Below, one piece after another: positions 43,243 through 49,773 of a DNA stretch of 49,773 bases (within the stretch, counting starts at the first letter, position 1; every line of letters begins with the position of its first letter). A model generated the notes under the pieces. The model was not told the DNA's origin and did not search any database. It saw only the letters and a list, made by a program, of their open reading frames with translations. This stretch comes from Jeotgalibacillus alimentarius. Its GTDB lineage: Bacteria; Bacillota; Bacilli; Bacillales; Jeotgalibacillaceae. The translations under genes were made by a program, and so were the position numbers. The stretch lies in contig NZ_JXRQ01000027.1 of the NCBI RefSeq assembly GCF_000829445.1, positions 1 through 49,773 on the forward strand. Reading direction: 5' to 3'.

Positions 43243-43587
43243 TTACTCGTCGCGGTTATCGCGGTCTTCACGGTCGATGTCGTCTTCGATGATGTCTTCA
43301 CGGTTGGTGTTGTCATCACGCATCGCATCTTTTTCTGTATCAGTGTTAATGTCGTTGTTGCGGTCACCGTCCATGCCCCAGTCATCGTCTGTACGATTGT
43401 TACCGTCCATCGCGTTGTTGTTATCACGGTTGTTACCATTCAGCCCGTTGTTGTCGCGATTGTCGTTGACAGGGTTATCCATCATGGATTCGTTGTCGTT
43501 GCCCGGCACGCCGTCGTTTACGTTACAGCCGACCATCAGTGCTGCTGCAAGCAGTGAGCCTGCTGTCATTTTGATGTATTTATTCAT
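43243..43587 (-). CDS. Small Asn/Asp/Arg-rich lipoprotein
   Basis: A 114-residue protein with a lipobox ALMVGC (Cys about residue 21) after a basic start MNKYIK, so membrane-anchored outside the cell. The mature part is low-complexity: runs of N, D and R (GNNRDNNNAMDGNN) and an acidic end (DREDRDNRDE). GGAGAGGG is 7 bases before ATG at 43587; longer frames lack a site. Function unknown. Confidence 0.75.
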   Translation of the reverse strand: MNKYIKMTAGSLLAAALMVGCNVNDGVPGNDNESMMDNPVNDNRDNNGLNGNNRDNNNAMDGNNRTDDDWGMDGDRNNDINTDTEKDAMRDDNTNREDIIEDDIDREDRDNRDE

Positions 43588-43730
43588 TTGATCCCTCTCC
43601 TTTTTATGAACTGACCATTCACGGTCTGTCGATAGTTTCCCCGGAGAGGGAGGAAATATGTATTGCTGCATGAAAATGAGGCTGGACGAGTGAGTCTCAG
43701 CCTCTGTAAGTGGGTCTTGGCAATTATAAC

Positions 43731-43855
43731 CGTTCACTGCGCTTCAGGCGGATGCTTTCCGGACGGCGGTCGCTGAGCCTCCTCGCGCTTTGCGCTGCGG
43801 GGTCTCAGCTATCCCGCTAATCGTCCCGGAGTCACCGCCTTCCGCTCCGTTCACT
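43731..43855 (-). repeat. GC-rich interspersed repeat R1, copy e
   Basis: Reverse copy with GGCGGATGCTTTCCGG, GCCTCCTCG and GCGGGGTCTCAGCTATCCCG, most like copy b. Edges CGTTCACT on both sides. Sits in the gap 43588-44060. Confidence 0.82.
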
Positions 43856-43911
43856 TGAGATTACATTTAACTATTCAGGACTATTTGGAAAAAGGAATTT
43901 ATCCTGTCACA

Positions 43912-44058
43912 ATGTCCAGCTCCGGCAGGCAGGGGCTAGTGCGCTTCCCTCAGCTCCTCTAAGATAAGTCAACATCGATTCACTTCGTTCATCGTGTTTC
44001 CTTTATCTCTGATCCGCCTCAGTCCACCGCATACGCCCCTAAACGCCTGCCTCCGCCT
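43912..44058. repeat. Second intergenic repeat type (R2), one copy
   Basis: A GC-rich block with CCAGCTCCGGCAGGCAGGGG, GATAAGTCAACATCGAT and CCCCTAAACGCCTGCCTCCG. I recall similar blocks in other Bacillaceae intergenic regions; it lies just downstream of fabZ and has no good coding frame. Confidence 0.55.
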
Positions 44059-44060
44059 TT

Positions 44061-44483
44061 CTACTTAATCGCAAACATAATCTCCGTCTCACATGCCACT
44101 TCGCCATCAACGGTTGCCGTTGCTTTTCCTTTGCCGATTGGTCCTTTGATGCGGATGATTTCGACTTCAAGGCGGAGCTGGTCGCCTGGTTTGACCTGAC
44201 GCTTGAAGCGGCAGTTGTCGATGCCTGTGAAGAATGCGAGTTTGCCTTTGTAATCTTCCTGCTTCAGCATTGCGACTGCGCCAGTCTGTGCAAGTGCTTC
44301 AACGATTAAGACGCCTGGCATAACCGGATAGTCCGGGAAATGACCGTTAAAAAATTCTTCGTTCGCTGTTACGTTTTTTATGGCAACTGCGCGTTTACCT
44401 TCTTCAATTTCCACCACTTTATCAATCAGTAAAAATGGGTAACGGTGGGGAATAATTTCTTTAATCTGCTGAATGTCTAACAT
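44061..44483 (-). CDS. fabZ: 3-hydroxyacyl-ACP dehydratase FabZ
   Basis: A 140-residue hot-dog-fold enzyme removing water from 3-hydroxyacyl-ACP in fatty-acid elongation. The active-site His is in [14 protein letters not shown] and the Glu in IVEALAQ. GGAGG is 8 bases before ATG. Downstream of flhP as in B. subtilis (ywpB). Confidence 0.95.
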   Translation of the reverse strand: MLDIQQIKEIIPHRYPFLLIDKVVEIEEGKRAVAIKNVTANEEFFNGHFPDYPVMPGVLIVEALAQTGAVAMLKQEDYKGKLAFFTGIDNCRFKRQVKPGDQLRLEVEIIRIKGPIGKGKATATVDGEVACETEIMFAIK

Positions 44484-44499
44484 CAGTAAAACCTCCTGC

Positions 44500-44754
44500 T
44501 TATTCTGTATCTTGTGTAACGAGATCGATAATATGAGTCCAGGTTTCCTTCTTCAGGGCATCCTGCGGCGTGCCGTCGCCAATCACACCGTAGCCGACCA
44601 TCAGTCCGACTACAAGACTGAGTCCCGCAAGCAACAGGATCAGTGCGACTCTGATCAGAATTGGAAACAGTCGGACCTGTACCCACTTTGGTGTTTTTGA
44701 GGTTTTTTCCTGATCCTTGGGCTTTTGATTTTTTTCAGAACGTGTTTCAGACAT
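44500..44754 (-). CDS. EpuA-like small membrane protein
   Basis: An 84-residue protein with a charged cytoplasmic start ([14 protein letters not shown]), one membrane helix (about 32-55) and a short outside tail; matches the EpuA group often labelled DNA-directed RNA polymerase subunit beta in databases. It lies 16 bases before fabZ and 15 after flhP. Function unclear. Confidence 0.72.
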   Translation of the reverse strand: MSETRSEKNQKPKDQEKTSKTPKWVQVRLFPILIRVALILLLAGLSLVVGLMVGYGVIGDGTPQDALKKETWTHIIDLVTQDTE

Positions 44755-44769
44755 AGTGAAATAACTCCT

Positions 44770-45606
44770 TTAGCGCAATCCGTTGACAAGACCGGACATC
44801 TGATCAGAGATCGAAACGGCTCTTGAATGAAATTGGTAATTTCGCTGAACTTCAATCAGTTCAGTGAATGCTTTTGATAGATCTACATTTGACTGTTCAA
44901 GGGCTCCCTGCTCAAGACCAATATTCTGTCTGAGTCCGCCTTCCATCTGAACGAGAAGCTCATCAGCATCCACACCCAGTTCATCAAGGTTATCAGGAAT
45001 ACCAAGGTACACACTTGATACACGGTCCATCAGCTGCGGGCGCTGAATATCAACGATACCCATTTCAACTGTCTGCTGAATGCCCCCTGACTCCACTAAT
45101 AATGAGCCATCATCCTGAAGCTGAATATTATCAACTGGTCCATCAAGCATGATGAGCTCGTCATTCTGATTTAAAATACCGTTACCCTGCGCATCAACAA
45201 GCATTACTTCATCATCGTTAACTGGTGTCAGATAAAACGCACCGTCACGCGTGAAGTTCTGCTCTGTCGTACCATCAGGAGATTGCACCAGGACTTTGAA
45301 ATACTGATTTTCTGTCGTAAAAGCAAAATCCAGCTCCCGGTCTGTACGCTGAAGCGACCCTTGAGTGCCGACAAGCTGGGACTGTGAAATCTTCGCGCCG
45401 TTACCAAGTCTCAGACCATCCGGCGTCATTCTTGGTGCCTGGTCACCACGCTGATTTTGCACCTGCTGATGAAGCAGCGAGTTAAAATTGGCTGTTGTCT
45501 GCTTATAGCCATTGGTCGCAGAATTTGCGATATTATTTGAAATCAGATCAAGCTGCTGCTGGAGCTGATTCATCGTATTTGTTGCTGTTACCATATTGCG
45601 AATCAT
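44770..45606 (-). CDS. flhP: Flagellar hook/basal-body rod protein FlhP
   Basis: A 278-residue rod/hook-family protein. The N-terminal motif LDLISNNIANSATNGYKQ and C-terminal ALEQSNVDLSKAFTELIEVQRNYQ form the terminal coiled-coil of FlgG-like proteins; the middle is beta-rich. Downstream of flhO with 12 bases between, as in B. subtilis. Confidence 0.92.
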   Translation of the reverse strand: MIRNMVTATNTMNQLQQQLDLISNNIANSATNGYKQTTANFNSLLHQQVQNQRGDQAPRMTPDGLRLGNGAKISQSQLVGTQGSLQRTDRELDFAFTTENQYFKVLVQSPDGTTEQNFTRDGAFYLTPVNDDEVMLVDAQGNGILNQNDELIMLDGPVDNIQLQDDGSLLVESGGIQQTVEMGIVDIQRPQLMDRVSSVYLGIPDNLDELGVDADELLVQMEGGLRQNIGLEQGALEQSNVDLSKAFTELIEVQRNYQFHSRAVSISDQMSGLVNGLR

Positions 45607-45618
45607 TTTTTAACCCCC

Positions 45619-46458
45619 TTAGTTCACCCTGCCGACTTCGTTAACGGCTTTTTCCATGCTACGGTCATATGCCTGCAGGACTTTCTGGTTCGCTTCAAAT
45701 GAGCGGTATGACGTCATCAGATCTGTCATCGTTCTTGCGCTGTCCACATTTGACCGTTCGAGTGAACCCTGTACCATGCTAAAGCCTGCATCAGCCACAT
45801 CATATGCACTTGCATACGCTGTCCCTTCAGGCGCACGGAATAATCCTTCACCTTCTTTTACAAGAGCACGCGGGTCATCTGAGTAGGCTAAGCCGATCCG
45901 TGCAACATTTTCACCGTTTTGTACGAGCTGTCCGCCGTCTGTTACTTCAAAGCGGTCATTCTCAAGTTCAATCCGCGCTCCATTTTCATCAAGCACGTAA
46001 TGACCATCAGGTGTCGTTAAAAAGCCATCTGCATCGAGTGCGAAATTACCGTTTCTTGTGTAGCGGTCCGCTCCGTCTGCATTTTCAAGTGTGAAAAAGA
46101 GTGCGCCCGGTACGCCGGTTTCTTCATTTACAGGCAGATCGCCCTGTAAAATGGCAAGGTCCGTTGACAAACCTGTCTCACGCAGGTCTCCCTGTGTAAA
46201 TAATGGGACAGCCTCCTGCATGTATACACCTGTGTTCAAACCGCCGACTGGTGTCATTCTGGTTGATGACATGCCGTTTTGTGTCGGAACATCAGATCCG
46301 CTGAGACTTGAGAGCAGCATATCTGGAAAAGCTCTCATCGAAGCCTGGTCCGCCTTGAAGCCAGGTGTATTCACATTTGACATATTGTTAGTCAGCATTT
46401 CCGTTCTTCTCTGCTGAGCAAGCATTCCGGTTGCAACTGTATAGAAACCTCTGAACAT
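45619..46458 (-). CDS. flhO: Flagellar hook/basal-body rod protein FlhO
   Basis: A 279-residue FlgF/FlgG-like rod protein: TEMLTNNMSNVNTPGFKAD near the start and SLERSNVDSARTMTDLMTSY at the end. I chose the ATG at 46458, 6 bases after GAGGTG, over a GTG three codons upstream. First gene of flhO-flhP-epuA-like-fabZ. Confidence 0.92.
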   Translation of the reverse strand: MFRGFYTVATGMLAQQRRTEMLTNNMSNVNTPGFKADQASMRAFPDMLLSSLSGSDVPTQNGMSSTRMTPVGGLNTGVYMQEAVPLFTQGDLRETGLSTDLAILQGDLPVNEETGVPGALFFTLENADGADRYTRNGNFALDADGFLTTPDGHYVLDENGARIELENDRFEVTDGGQLVQNGENVARIGLAYSDDPRALVKEGEGLFRAPEGTAYASAYDVADAGFSMVQGSLERSNVDSARTMTDLMTSYRSFEANQKVLQAYDRSMEKAVNEVGRVN

Positions 46459-46528
46459 ATTTTTCACCTCGTCATTTATTCCCGTGACTCATTATACCAA
46501 ATTTCTACATTAAAAAAGCTGATTTTAA

Positions 46529-46566
46529 GGAGATTCCTTCTTTCGGCATTGAAAGCTGGAATCTCC
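46529..46566 (-). terminator. Hairpin between mbl and flhO
   Basis: GGAGATTCC and GGAATCTCC arms with an inner CTTTC/GAAAG pair; a T run follows only after 14 bases, so termination may be partial. Confidence 0.55.
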
Positions 46567-46574
46567 CCCATGAT

Positions 46575-47576
46575 TTAGCCCAGTTTGCTCTGAGGAATTT
46601 TATCGATATTTTCAAGCATCACGCCTGTTCCAATCGCTACACAATCCATTGGATTCTCAGCTACAAATACAGGTACTTTCAGCTCTTCAGCAAGCAGCTG
46701 GTCAATGCCGTGAAGCAGCGCGCCGCCTCCTGTTAAGATCACGCCGCGGTCAATAATGTCCGCTGACAGTTCAGGCGGCGTTTTTTCAAGGACGTTTTTA
46801 GCAGCCTGTACAATCACAGCCACAGATTCACGCAGCGCTTTTTCAACTTCATCAGATTTAATCGTGATGGTACGTGGCAGACCGCTAACCATGTCACGTC
46901 CGCGGATTTCCATTTCTTCATTGCGTGACTCAGGGAATACTGTTGCGATATTCAGCTTGATCGCTTCAGCCGTTCTTTCACCGATCAGCAGCTTATATTC
47001 TTTTTTCACATAGTTTAAAATGTCTGCATCGAACTGATCGCCGGCCATTTTAATTGACTGGGATGTTACGATATCACCCATTGAAAGTACGGCAACATCT
47101 GTCGTACCACCACCAATGTCCACAACCATATTCCCGCTCGGCTGGAAAATATCCATCCCTGCGCCAATTGCTGCAACTTTCGGCTCTTCTTCAAGGAAAA
47201 TGCGCTTGCCGCCGCTCTTTTCAGCCGCTTCACGAATCGCTTTTTGCTCAACACTTGTGATGTTTGTCGGGCAGCAGATCAGAATGCGCGGCTTTGACAT
47301 AAACCCTTTTACATTCAGCTTGTTGATAAAATGCTTCAGCATGGCTTCTGTTACATCAAAATCAGCAATGACACCGTCTTTCAGTGGGCGGATGGCAACG
47401 ATATTGCCAGGCGTTCTGCCGACCATGTTACGCGCTTCCTCACCGACTGCAAGTACGCGGTTTGTGTTTTTATCAATTGCTACGACTGATGGTTCATTAA
47501 GTACGATTCCTTTGCCTTTGACGTGGATCAGCAGGTTAGCTGTTCCGAGGTCAATTCCTATATCTTTAGAGAACAT
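46575..47576 (-). CDS. mbl: Rod-shape protein Mbl (MreB-like actin)
   Basis: A 333-residue bacterial actin that directs lateral wall synthesis. Actin-fold motifs are DIGIDLGTANLL (phosphate 1), VVDIGGGTTDVAVL (phosphate 2) and VILTGGGALLHGID (adenosine). Placed between spoIIID and flhO as in B. subtilis, which identifies it as Mbl rather than MreB/MreBH. AAGGGAG is 12 bases from ATG. TATAAT at 47645-47650 on the minus strand is a possible -10. Confidence 0.94.
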   Translation of the reverse strand: MFSKDIGIDLGTANLLIHVKGKGIVLNEPSVVAIDKNTNRVLAVGEEARNMVGRTPGNIVAIRPLKDGVIADFDVTEAMLKHFINKLNVKGFMSKPRILICCPTNITSVEQKAIREAAEKSGGKRIFLEEEPKVAAIGAGMDIFQPSGNMVVDIGGGTTDVAVLSMGDIVTSQSIKMAGDQFDADILNYVKKEYKLLIGERTAEAIKLNIATVFPESRNEEMEIRGRDMVSGLPRTITIKSDEVEKALRESVAVIVQAAKNVLEKTPPELSADIIDRGVILTGGGALLHGIDQLLAEELKVPVFVAENPMDCVAIGTGVMLENIDKIPQSKLG

Positions 47577-47797
47577 CTGATTGTTTGACTCCCTTCGGTC
47601 ACTGGTGGATTATGTTTTTATTTTTCGTTCATTGATATCCTTACATTATATCGGTATAAACGGACCAATTTTTAGGTGTTTATCGAGGTCTGTCCCCCGG
47701 TTTTTTAGGTTAAGGATAAGATATTGTTTATGTTTGTAGAGGCGGGTCAGACCATCTTCTACGCTCCATAGACCAATAAGTATATATTACCACAACT

Positions 47798-47850
47798 AAA
47801 AGAGGAGGTCATGAACCAAACAAACGTTTGATTCACGACCTCCTCTTTTT
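47798..47850. terminator. Bidirectional terminator after spoIIID
   Basis: AAAAGAGGAGGTCATGAA and its near-complement form an 18-bp stem with one mismatch; A and T runs on both sides. 47577-47797 is AT-rich with no gene. Confidence 0.85.
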
Positions 47851-48114
47851 TCAGTTGGCTGATTGCTGCTGCTTTTCGTATTTGGCTTTAGTGGCTTCTC
47901 CGCCCCTTAGATGTCGGATCGCTTTATGATAATGAAGAATCGATTTTACTTCGTCTGCGAGCGCAGGATCTAGTTTTGGCAGGCGCTCGGTTAAGTCTTT
48001 ATGCACTGTACTTTTAGATACCCCAAAGATTTTTGCGATAGAGCGGACCGTCTCCTCTGTCTCTACGATATGCCTGCCAGCCGAGATTGTTCTCTCTCTG
48101 ATATACTCATGCAC
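47851..48114 (-). CDS. spoIIID: Mother-cell sporulation transcription factor SpoIIID
   Basis: An 87-residue DNA-binding protein with helix-turn-helix VRSIAKIFGVSKSTVHKDLT and a basic C-terminal helix; it tunes the sigma-E regulon. Starts at GTG, 8 bases after AGGAGG. A sigma-E-like promoter lies upstream. Confidence 0.95.
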   Translation of the reverse strand: MHEYIRERTISAGRHIVETEETVRSIAKIFGVSKSTVHKDLTERLPKLDPALADEVKSILHYHKAIRHLRGGEATKAKYEKQQQSAN

Positions 48115-48144
48115 GTTGCCGGCCTCCTGTGGGTCCGTTTGTGC

Positions 48145-48174
48145 ATTATATGCCGGCAGACGGTTATGATATAC
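48145..48174 (-). promoter_or_regulatory. Sigma-E-like promoter of spoIIID
   Basis: GTATATC (48168-48174), 15-bp spacer, CATATAAT (48145-48152), one base off the CATACAAT consensus. Agrees with known sigma-E control of spoIIID. Confidence 0.6.
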
Positions 48175-48177
48175 CTA

Positions 48178-48858
48178 TTATTGCGTAATTGAGACAGGGT
48201 CGACCGGCTGGCCATCTTTTAGTACTTCAAAGTGAACGTGAAGGCCTGCTTCCGGGTTGAGTTCGCTGACACCGGACTGTGCGATGACCTGCCCCTGTCT
48301 CACTTCTTCCCCTTCAGCAACAGCGATATCATCAATTGCCTGATAGCGCGTTACATATCCTTCATGTTCAATTTCCACAGCGTTACCGATAAAAGCATCT
48401 TCTTCTATAAGTGTGACTTTTCCACTCATGGCAGCTGTTACTTCAAAAGGCTCACCATTTTGTACCAGATCTACTCCCAGGTTTGGATAATAGGTCTGGT
48501 TCACAACGACCAGTGCCTCCTGCTGCTCAGCAGCGTCAGCGGACTGATCATAGAATGGTTTATGAACAGTGACCGCATCCTGATCAGCGACAGGCAGCCT
48601 CAGCGTTTCTGCCGGCTGATTCACTTCAGCCGTTTCTTCAGGCGCATAAGTATAATCCGGTGAATCCTCCTGATAGACATATTCATTTTCCGTTGACAGT
48701 TCTGCAACTTCTGAATCTTTCTGACTCTGAATAAAAAATACAGAGCCAACCGCGAGCACAGCACAGCTCATATAAAGAGCCGGTGCAGCCCAGCGCTTTC
48801 TGAAAAACTTTTTCACACTTCCTGACAGGGTAGATTGATTTTTGTCTCCCTTAATCAT
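48178..48858 (-). CDS. spoIIQ: Forespore engulfment protein SpoIIQ
   Basis: A 226-residue protein with one N-terminal membrane helix (about 26-45) and an outside LytM/M23-type domain (about 125-220). The first metal-binding His of active M23 peptidases is absent (NLGVDL instead of H-x-GxD), while HVHFE is kept, matching the degenerate SpoIIQ that docks with SpoIIIAH. I place the start at 48858, 6 bases after GAGGTG; the earlier ATG at 48879 overlaps the sigma-F -10. Confidence 0.92.
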   Translation of the reverse strand: MIKGDKNQSTLSGSVKKFFRKRWAAPALYMSCAVLAVGSVFFIQSQKDSEVAELSTENEYVYQEDSPDYTYAPEETAEVNQPAETLRLPVADQDAVTVHKPFYDQSADAAEQQEALVVVNQTYYPNLGVDLVQNGEPFEVTAAMSGKVTLIEEDAFIGNAVEIEHEGYVTRYQAIDDIAVAEGEEVRQGQVIAQSGVSELNPEAGLHVHFEVLKDGQPVDPVSITQ

Positions 48859-48877
48859 TTTCATCACCTCAGCACTC

Positions 48878-48906
48878 ATTTTGAACGCTTAGAGGAAATT
48901 CTATAC
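48878..48906 (-). promoter_or_regulatory. Sigma-F-like promoter of spoIIQ
   Basis: GTATA (48902-48906), 15-bp spacer, GTTCAAAAT (48878-48886), one base off GGNNANNNT. spoIIQ is a known sigma-F gene. Confidence 0.6.
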
Positions 48907-48987
48907 ATTGTCACAATTTTTTTCTTCAGGACTTGCACCTGCATGATACAATCCCGTTAGTATACGTCTATGAAAGGATTCTTCTCT

Positions 48988-49422
48988 ATGATCAAATGGC
49001 TTAAATTGCTGATTACCGCTTTGCCTCTTATGTATATGATCCTGGTGTGGGTGCTCTCAAGTCTTCCCCACAATGCAGTAGTCGACCTGCCATCCGGGTC
49101 ATTTGACCGTTTGTTAAAAGAATCTCTGCACTTAATTGAATTCGGCATCCTTCATTTCCTATTTATTCTCGCACTGCTCGTCCACGGCAAACTCACAGTG
49201 GCTACACATACCCTTGCAGCCGTGTTTGCGGCTTTCTACGGCTTTGTTGATGAAATCCATCAGGCATTCGTACCTTACCGCTCAGCGACGATGATAGACG
49301 CTGTAAAAGATATCATCGGCGTCATTGTAGTCTACCTGGTCGTTCAGCGTCTGTATTTTGTGAAAAAAGACAGCAGATTGAGACAATGGTTTGTGAGGGT
49401 GGAGCGTCATTTTGCGGGGTGA
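48988..49422 (+). CDS. VanZ-family membrane protein
   Basis: A 144-residue protein with four membrane helices and the VanZ marks SSLPH near the start, HLIEFGILHFLF, and DEIHQAFVPYRSATMIDAVKDIIG. ATG at 48988 is 8 bases after AAAGGA; an ATG six codons upstream has no site. A VanZ-like gene is also next to spoIIQ in B. subtilis (ywnJ). Function of these housekeeping VanZ proteins is unclear. Confidence 0.88.
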   Translation: MIKWLKLLITALPLMYMILVWVLSSLPHNAVVDLPSGSFDRLLKESLHLIEFGILHFLFILALLVHGKLTVATHTLAAVFAAFYGFVDEIHQAFVPYRSATMIDAVKDIIGVIVVYLVVQRLYFVKKDSRLRQWFVRVERHFAG

Positions 49423-49477
49423 AGCTGTTTAACACCGCGTTTATTTGAAAAGCTACCTCTGTTAAAGGGGCTGTTGA

Positions 49478-49608
49478 TTTCCGCTCCAGGGGGAACGCTT
49501 TCCGCATGAGCCGTATTGTGGCTCCGGTTCAATCGGCCCTCCTCGGCTTCGCCTGCGGGGTCTCACCTGTCACGCTTCTCCTGCTGGAGTCGTCCCCCTT
49601 CCGCTCCA
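49478..49608 (-). repeat. GC-rich interspersed repeat R1, copy f
   Basis: Reverse copy with AACGCTTTCCGC, CCTCCTCGGCTTCGCCTGC, GGGGTCTCACCTGTC and CTGGAGTCGTCCCCC. Both edges read CCGCTCCA. It fills most of the gap between the vanZ-like gene and the IS. Confidence 0.82.
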
Positions 49609-49675
49609 ATCTACAGCTGTGCTAAAACAACATCGGTCTTTAACAATGCCATTCCAAAAAGAAGCATCCCGCCAT

Positions 49676-49773
49676 TGATATGCTCCCTTCAAAGTAGACA
49701 GAGAAATAATAAAACTTCTCTACTACTATGAAGGGGGCATTTTTGTGTCTAAAAGAACGACTGATTATACAAT
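49676..49773 (+). mobile_element. 5' end of a second IS3-like copy (partial, leaving the window)
   Basis: Exact inverted copy of 2-99, starting TGATATGCTCCC. It interrupts sequence that looks like the left half of a terminator (AAAAAGAAGCATCCCGCCAT, 49656-49675). Confidence 0.7.
49745..49773 (+). CDS. Transposase OrfA, first codons only
   Basis: GTG at 49745 after AAGGGGG; reads MSKRTTDYT to the window end. Same gene start as on the minus strand at 1-30. Confidence 0.45.

Noticed and set aside
1-49773. The whole window as a composite transposon, because identical IS ends bound it in inverted orientation
   Set aside because: It carries conserved chromosomal genes (mbl, spoIIID, spoIIQ, fabZ, flhO/flhP) in chromosome-like order. 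The ends are better explained by contig breaks at repeated IS copies.

Overview
The window looks like a draft-assembly contig from an endospore-forming, flagellated, S-layer-bearing Bacillales bacterium. The evidence is spoIIID, spoIIQ, mbl, flhO/flhP, fabZ, ssbB and ywqA/ywqB in roughly B. subtilis-like neighbourhoods, strong AGGAGG ribosome sites, and SLH-type surface proteins. A Caryophanaceae/Bacillaceae member such as Jeotgalibacillus is plausible, but the genus cannot be fixed from sequence alone. Both ends carry the same 98-bp sequence in inverted orientation, which is the 5' end of an IS3-like insertion sequence, so the contig appears to be bounded by two IS copies.

Layout. 1-6.2 kb: IS end, three tandem terminator-like repeats, the main S-layer protein gene and an SLH-anchored lytic transglycosylase. 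6.2-9.5 kb: secA2 and slaP, the accessory S-layer secretion pair. 9.7-16.8 kb: one minus-strand operon (galU, ugd, wecC, tagA-like, murJ-like flippase, Wzy-like polymerase) that probably makes a ManNAc/uronic-acid cell-wall polymer of the kind SLH domains bind. 17.5-18.9 kb: an RRNPPA-type quorum-sensing receptor overlapping its probable pro-peptide gene. 19-24.5 kb: an IDEAL-domain protein, serA, serC, a YocH-like LysM/3D protein and a DUF6199-like small membrane protein. 24.6-27.5 kb: two paralogous SLH proteins. 27.7-36.3 kb: an RsbR-type stressosome protein behind a sigma-B-like promoter, several small or unknown genes, a YknW/YknX-like pair and a NERD-domain protein. 36.6-49.4 kb: ywqB, ywqA, ssbB, ywpF, an unknown gene, a lipoprotein, fabZ, an EpuA-like gene, flhP, flhO, mbl, spoIIID, spoIIQ and a vanZ-like gene.

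The most unusual content is intergenic. Five intergenic loci (16.97-17.32, 24.06-24.25, 31.24-31.31, 35.08-35.22 with 36.31-36.46 around the NERD gene, and 42.35-42.52 kb) hold arrays of a short 8-10 bp motif repeated every 21 bp, about two helical turns. Four of these arrays contain one 30-bp step. The motif differs between loci but is constant within a locus, the roughly 11 bp between motifs is not conserved, and the arrays tend to be flanked by G-rich (left) and C-rich (right) sequence. I know of no described element with this design. In addition there are six copies of a GC-rich 110-155 bp interspersed repeat, three copies of a short perfect or near-perfect palindrome used as a terminator, and one copy of a second Bacillales-type intergenic repeat.

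The genes hang together around the cell envelope: S-layer and SLH proteins, their dedicated secretion (SecA2/SlaP), the polymer that anchors them, wall enzymes that may be under WalR-like control, and the conserved mbl/flagellar/sporulation block.
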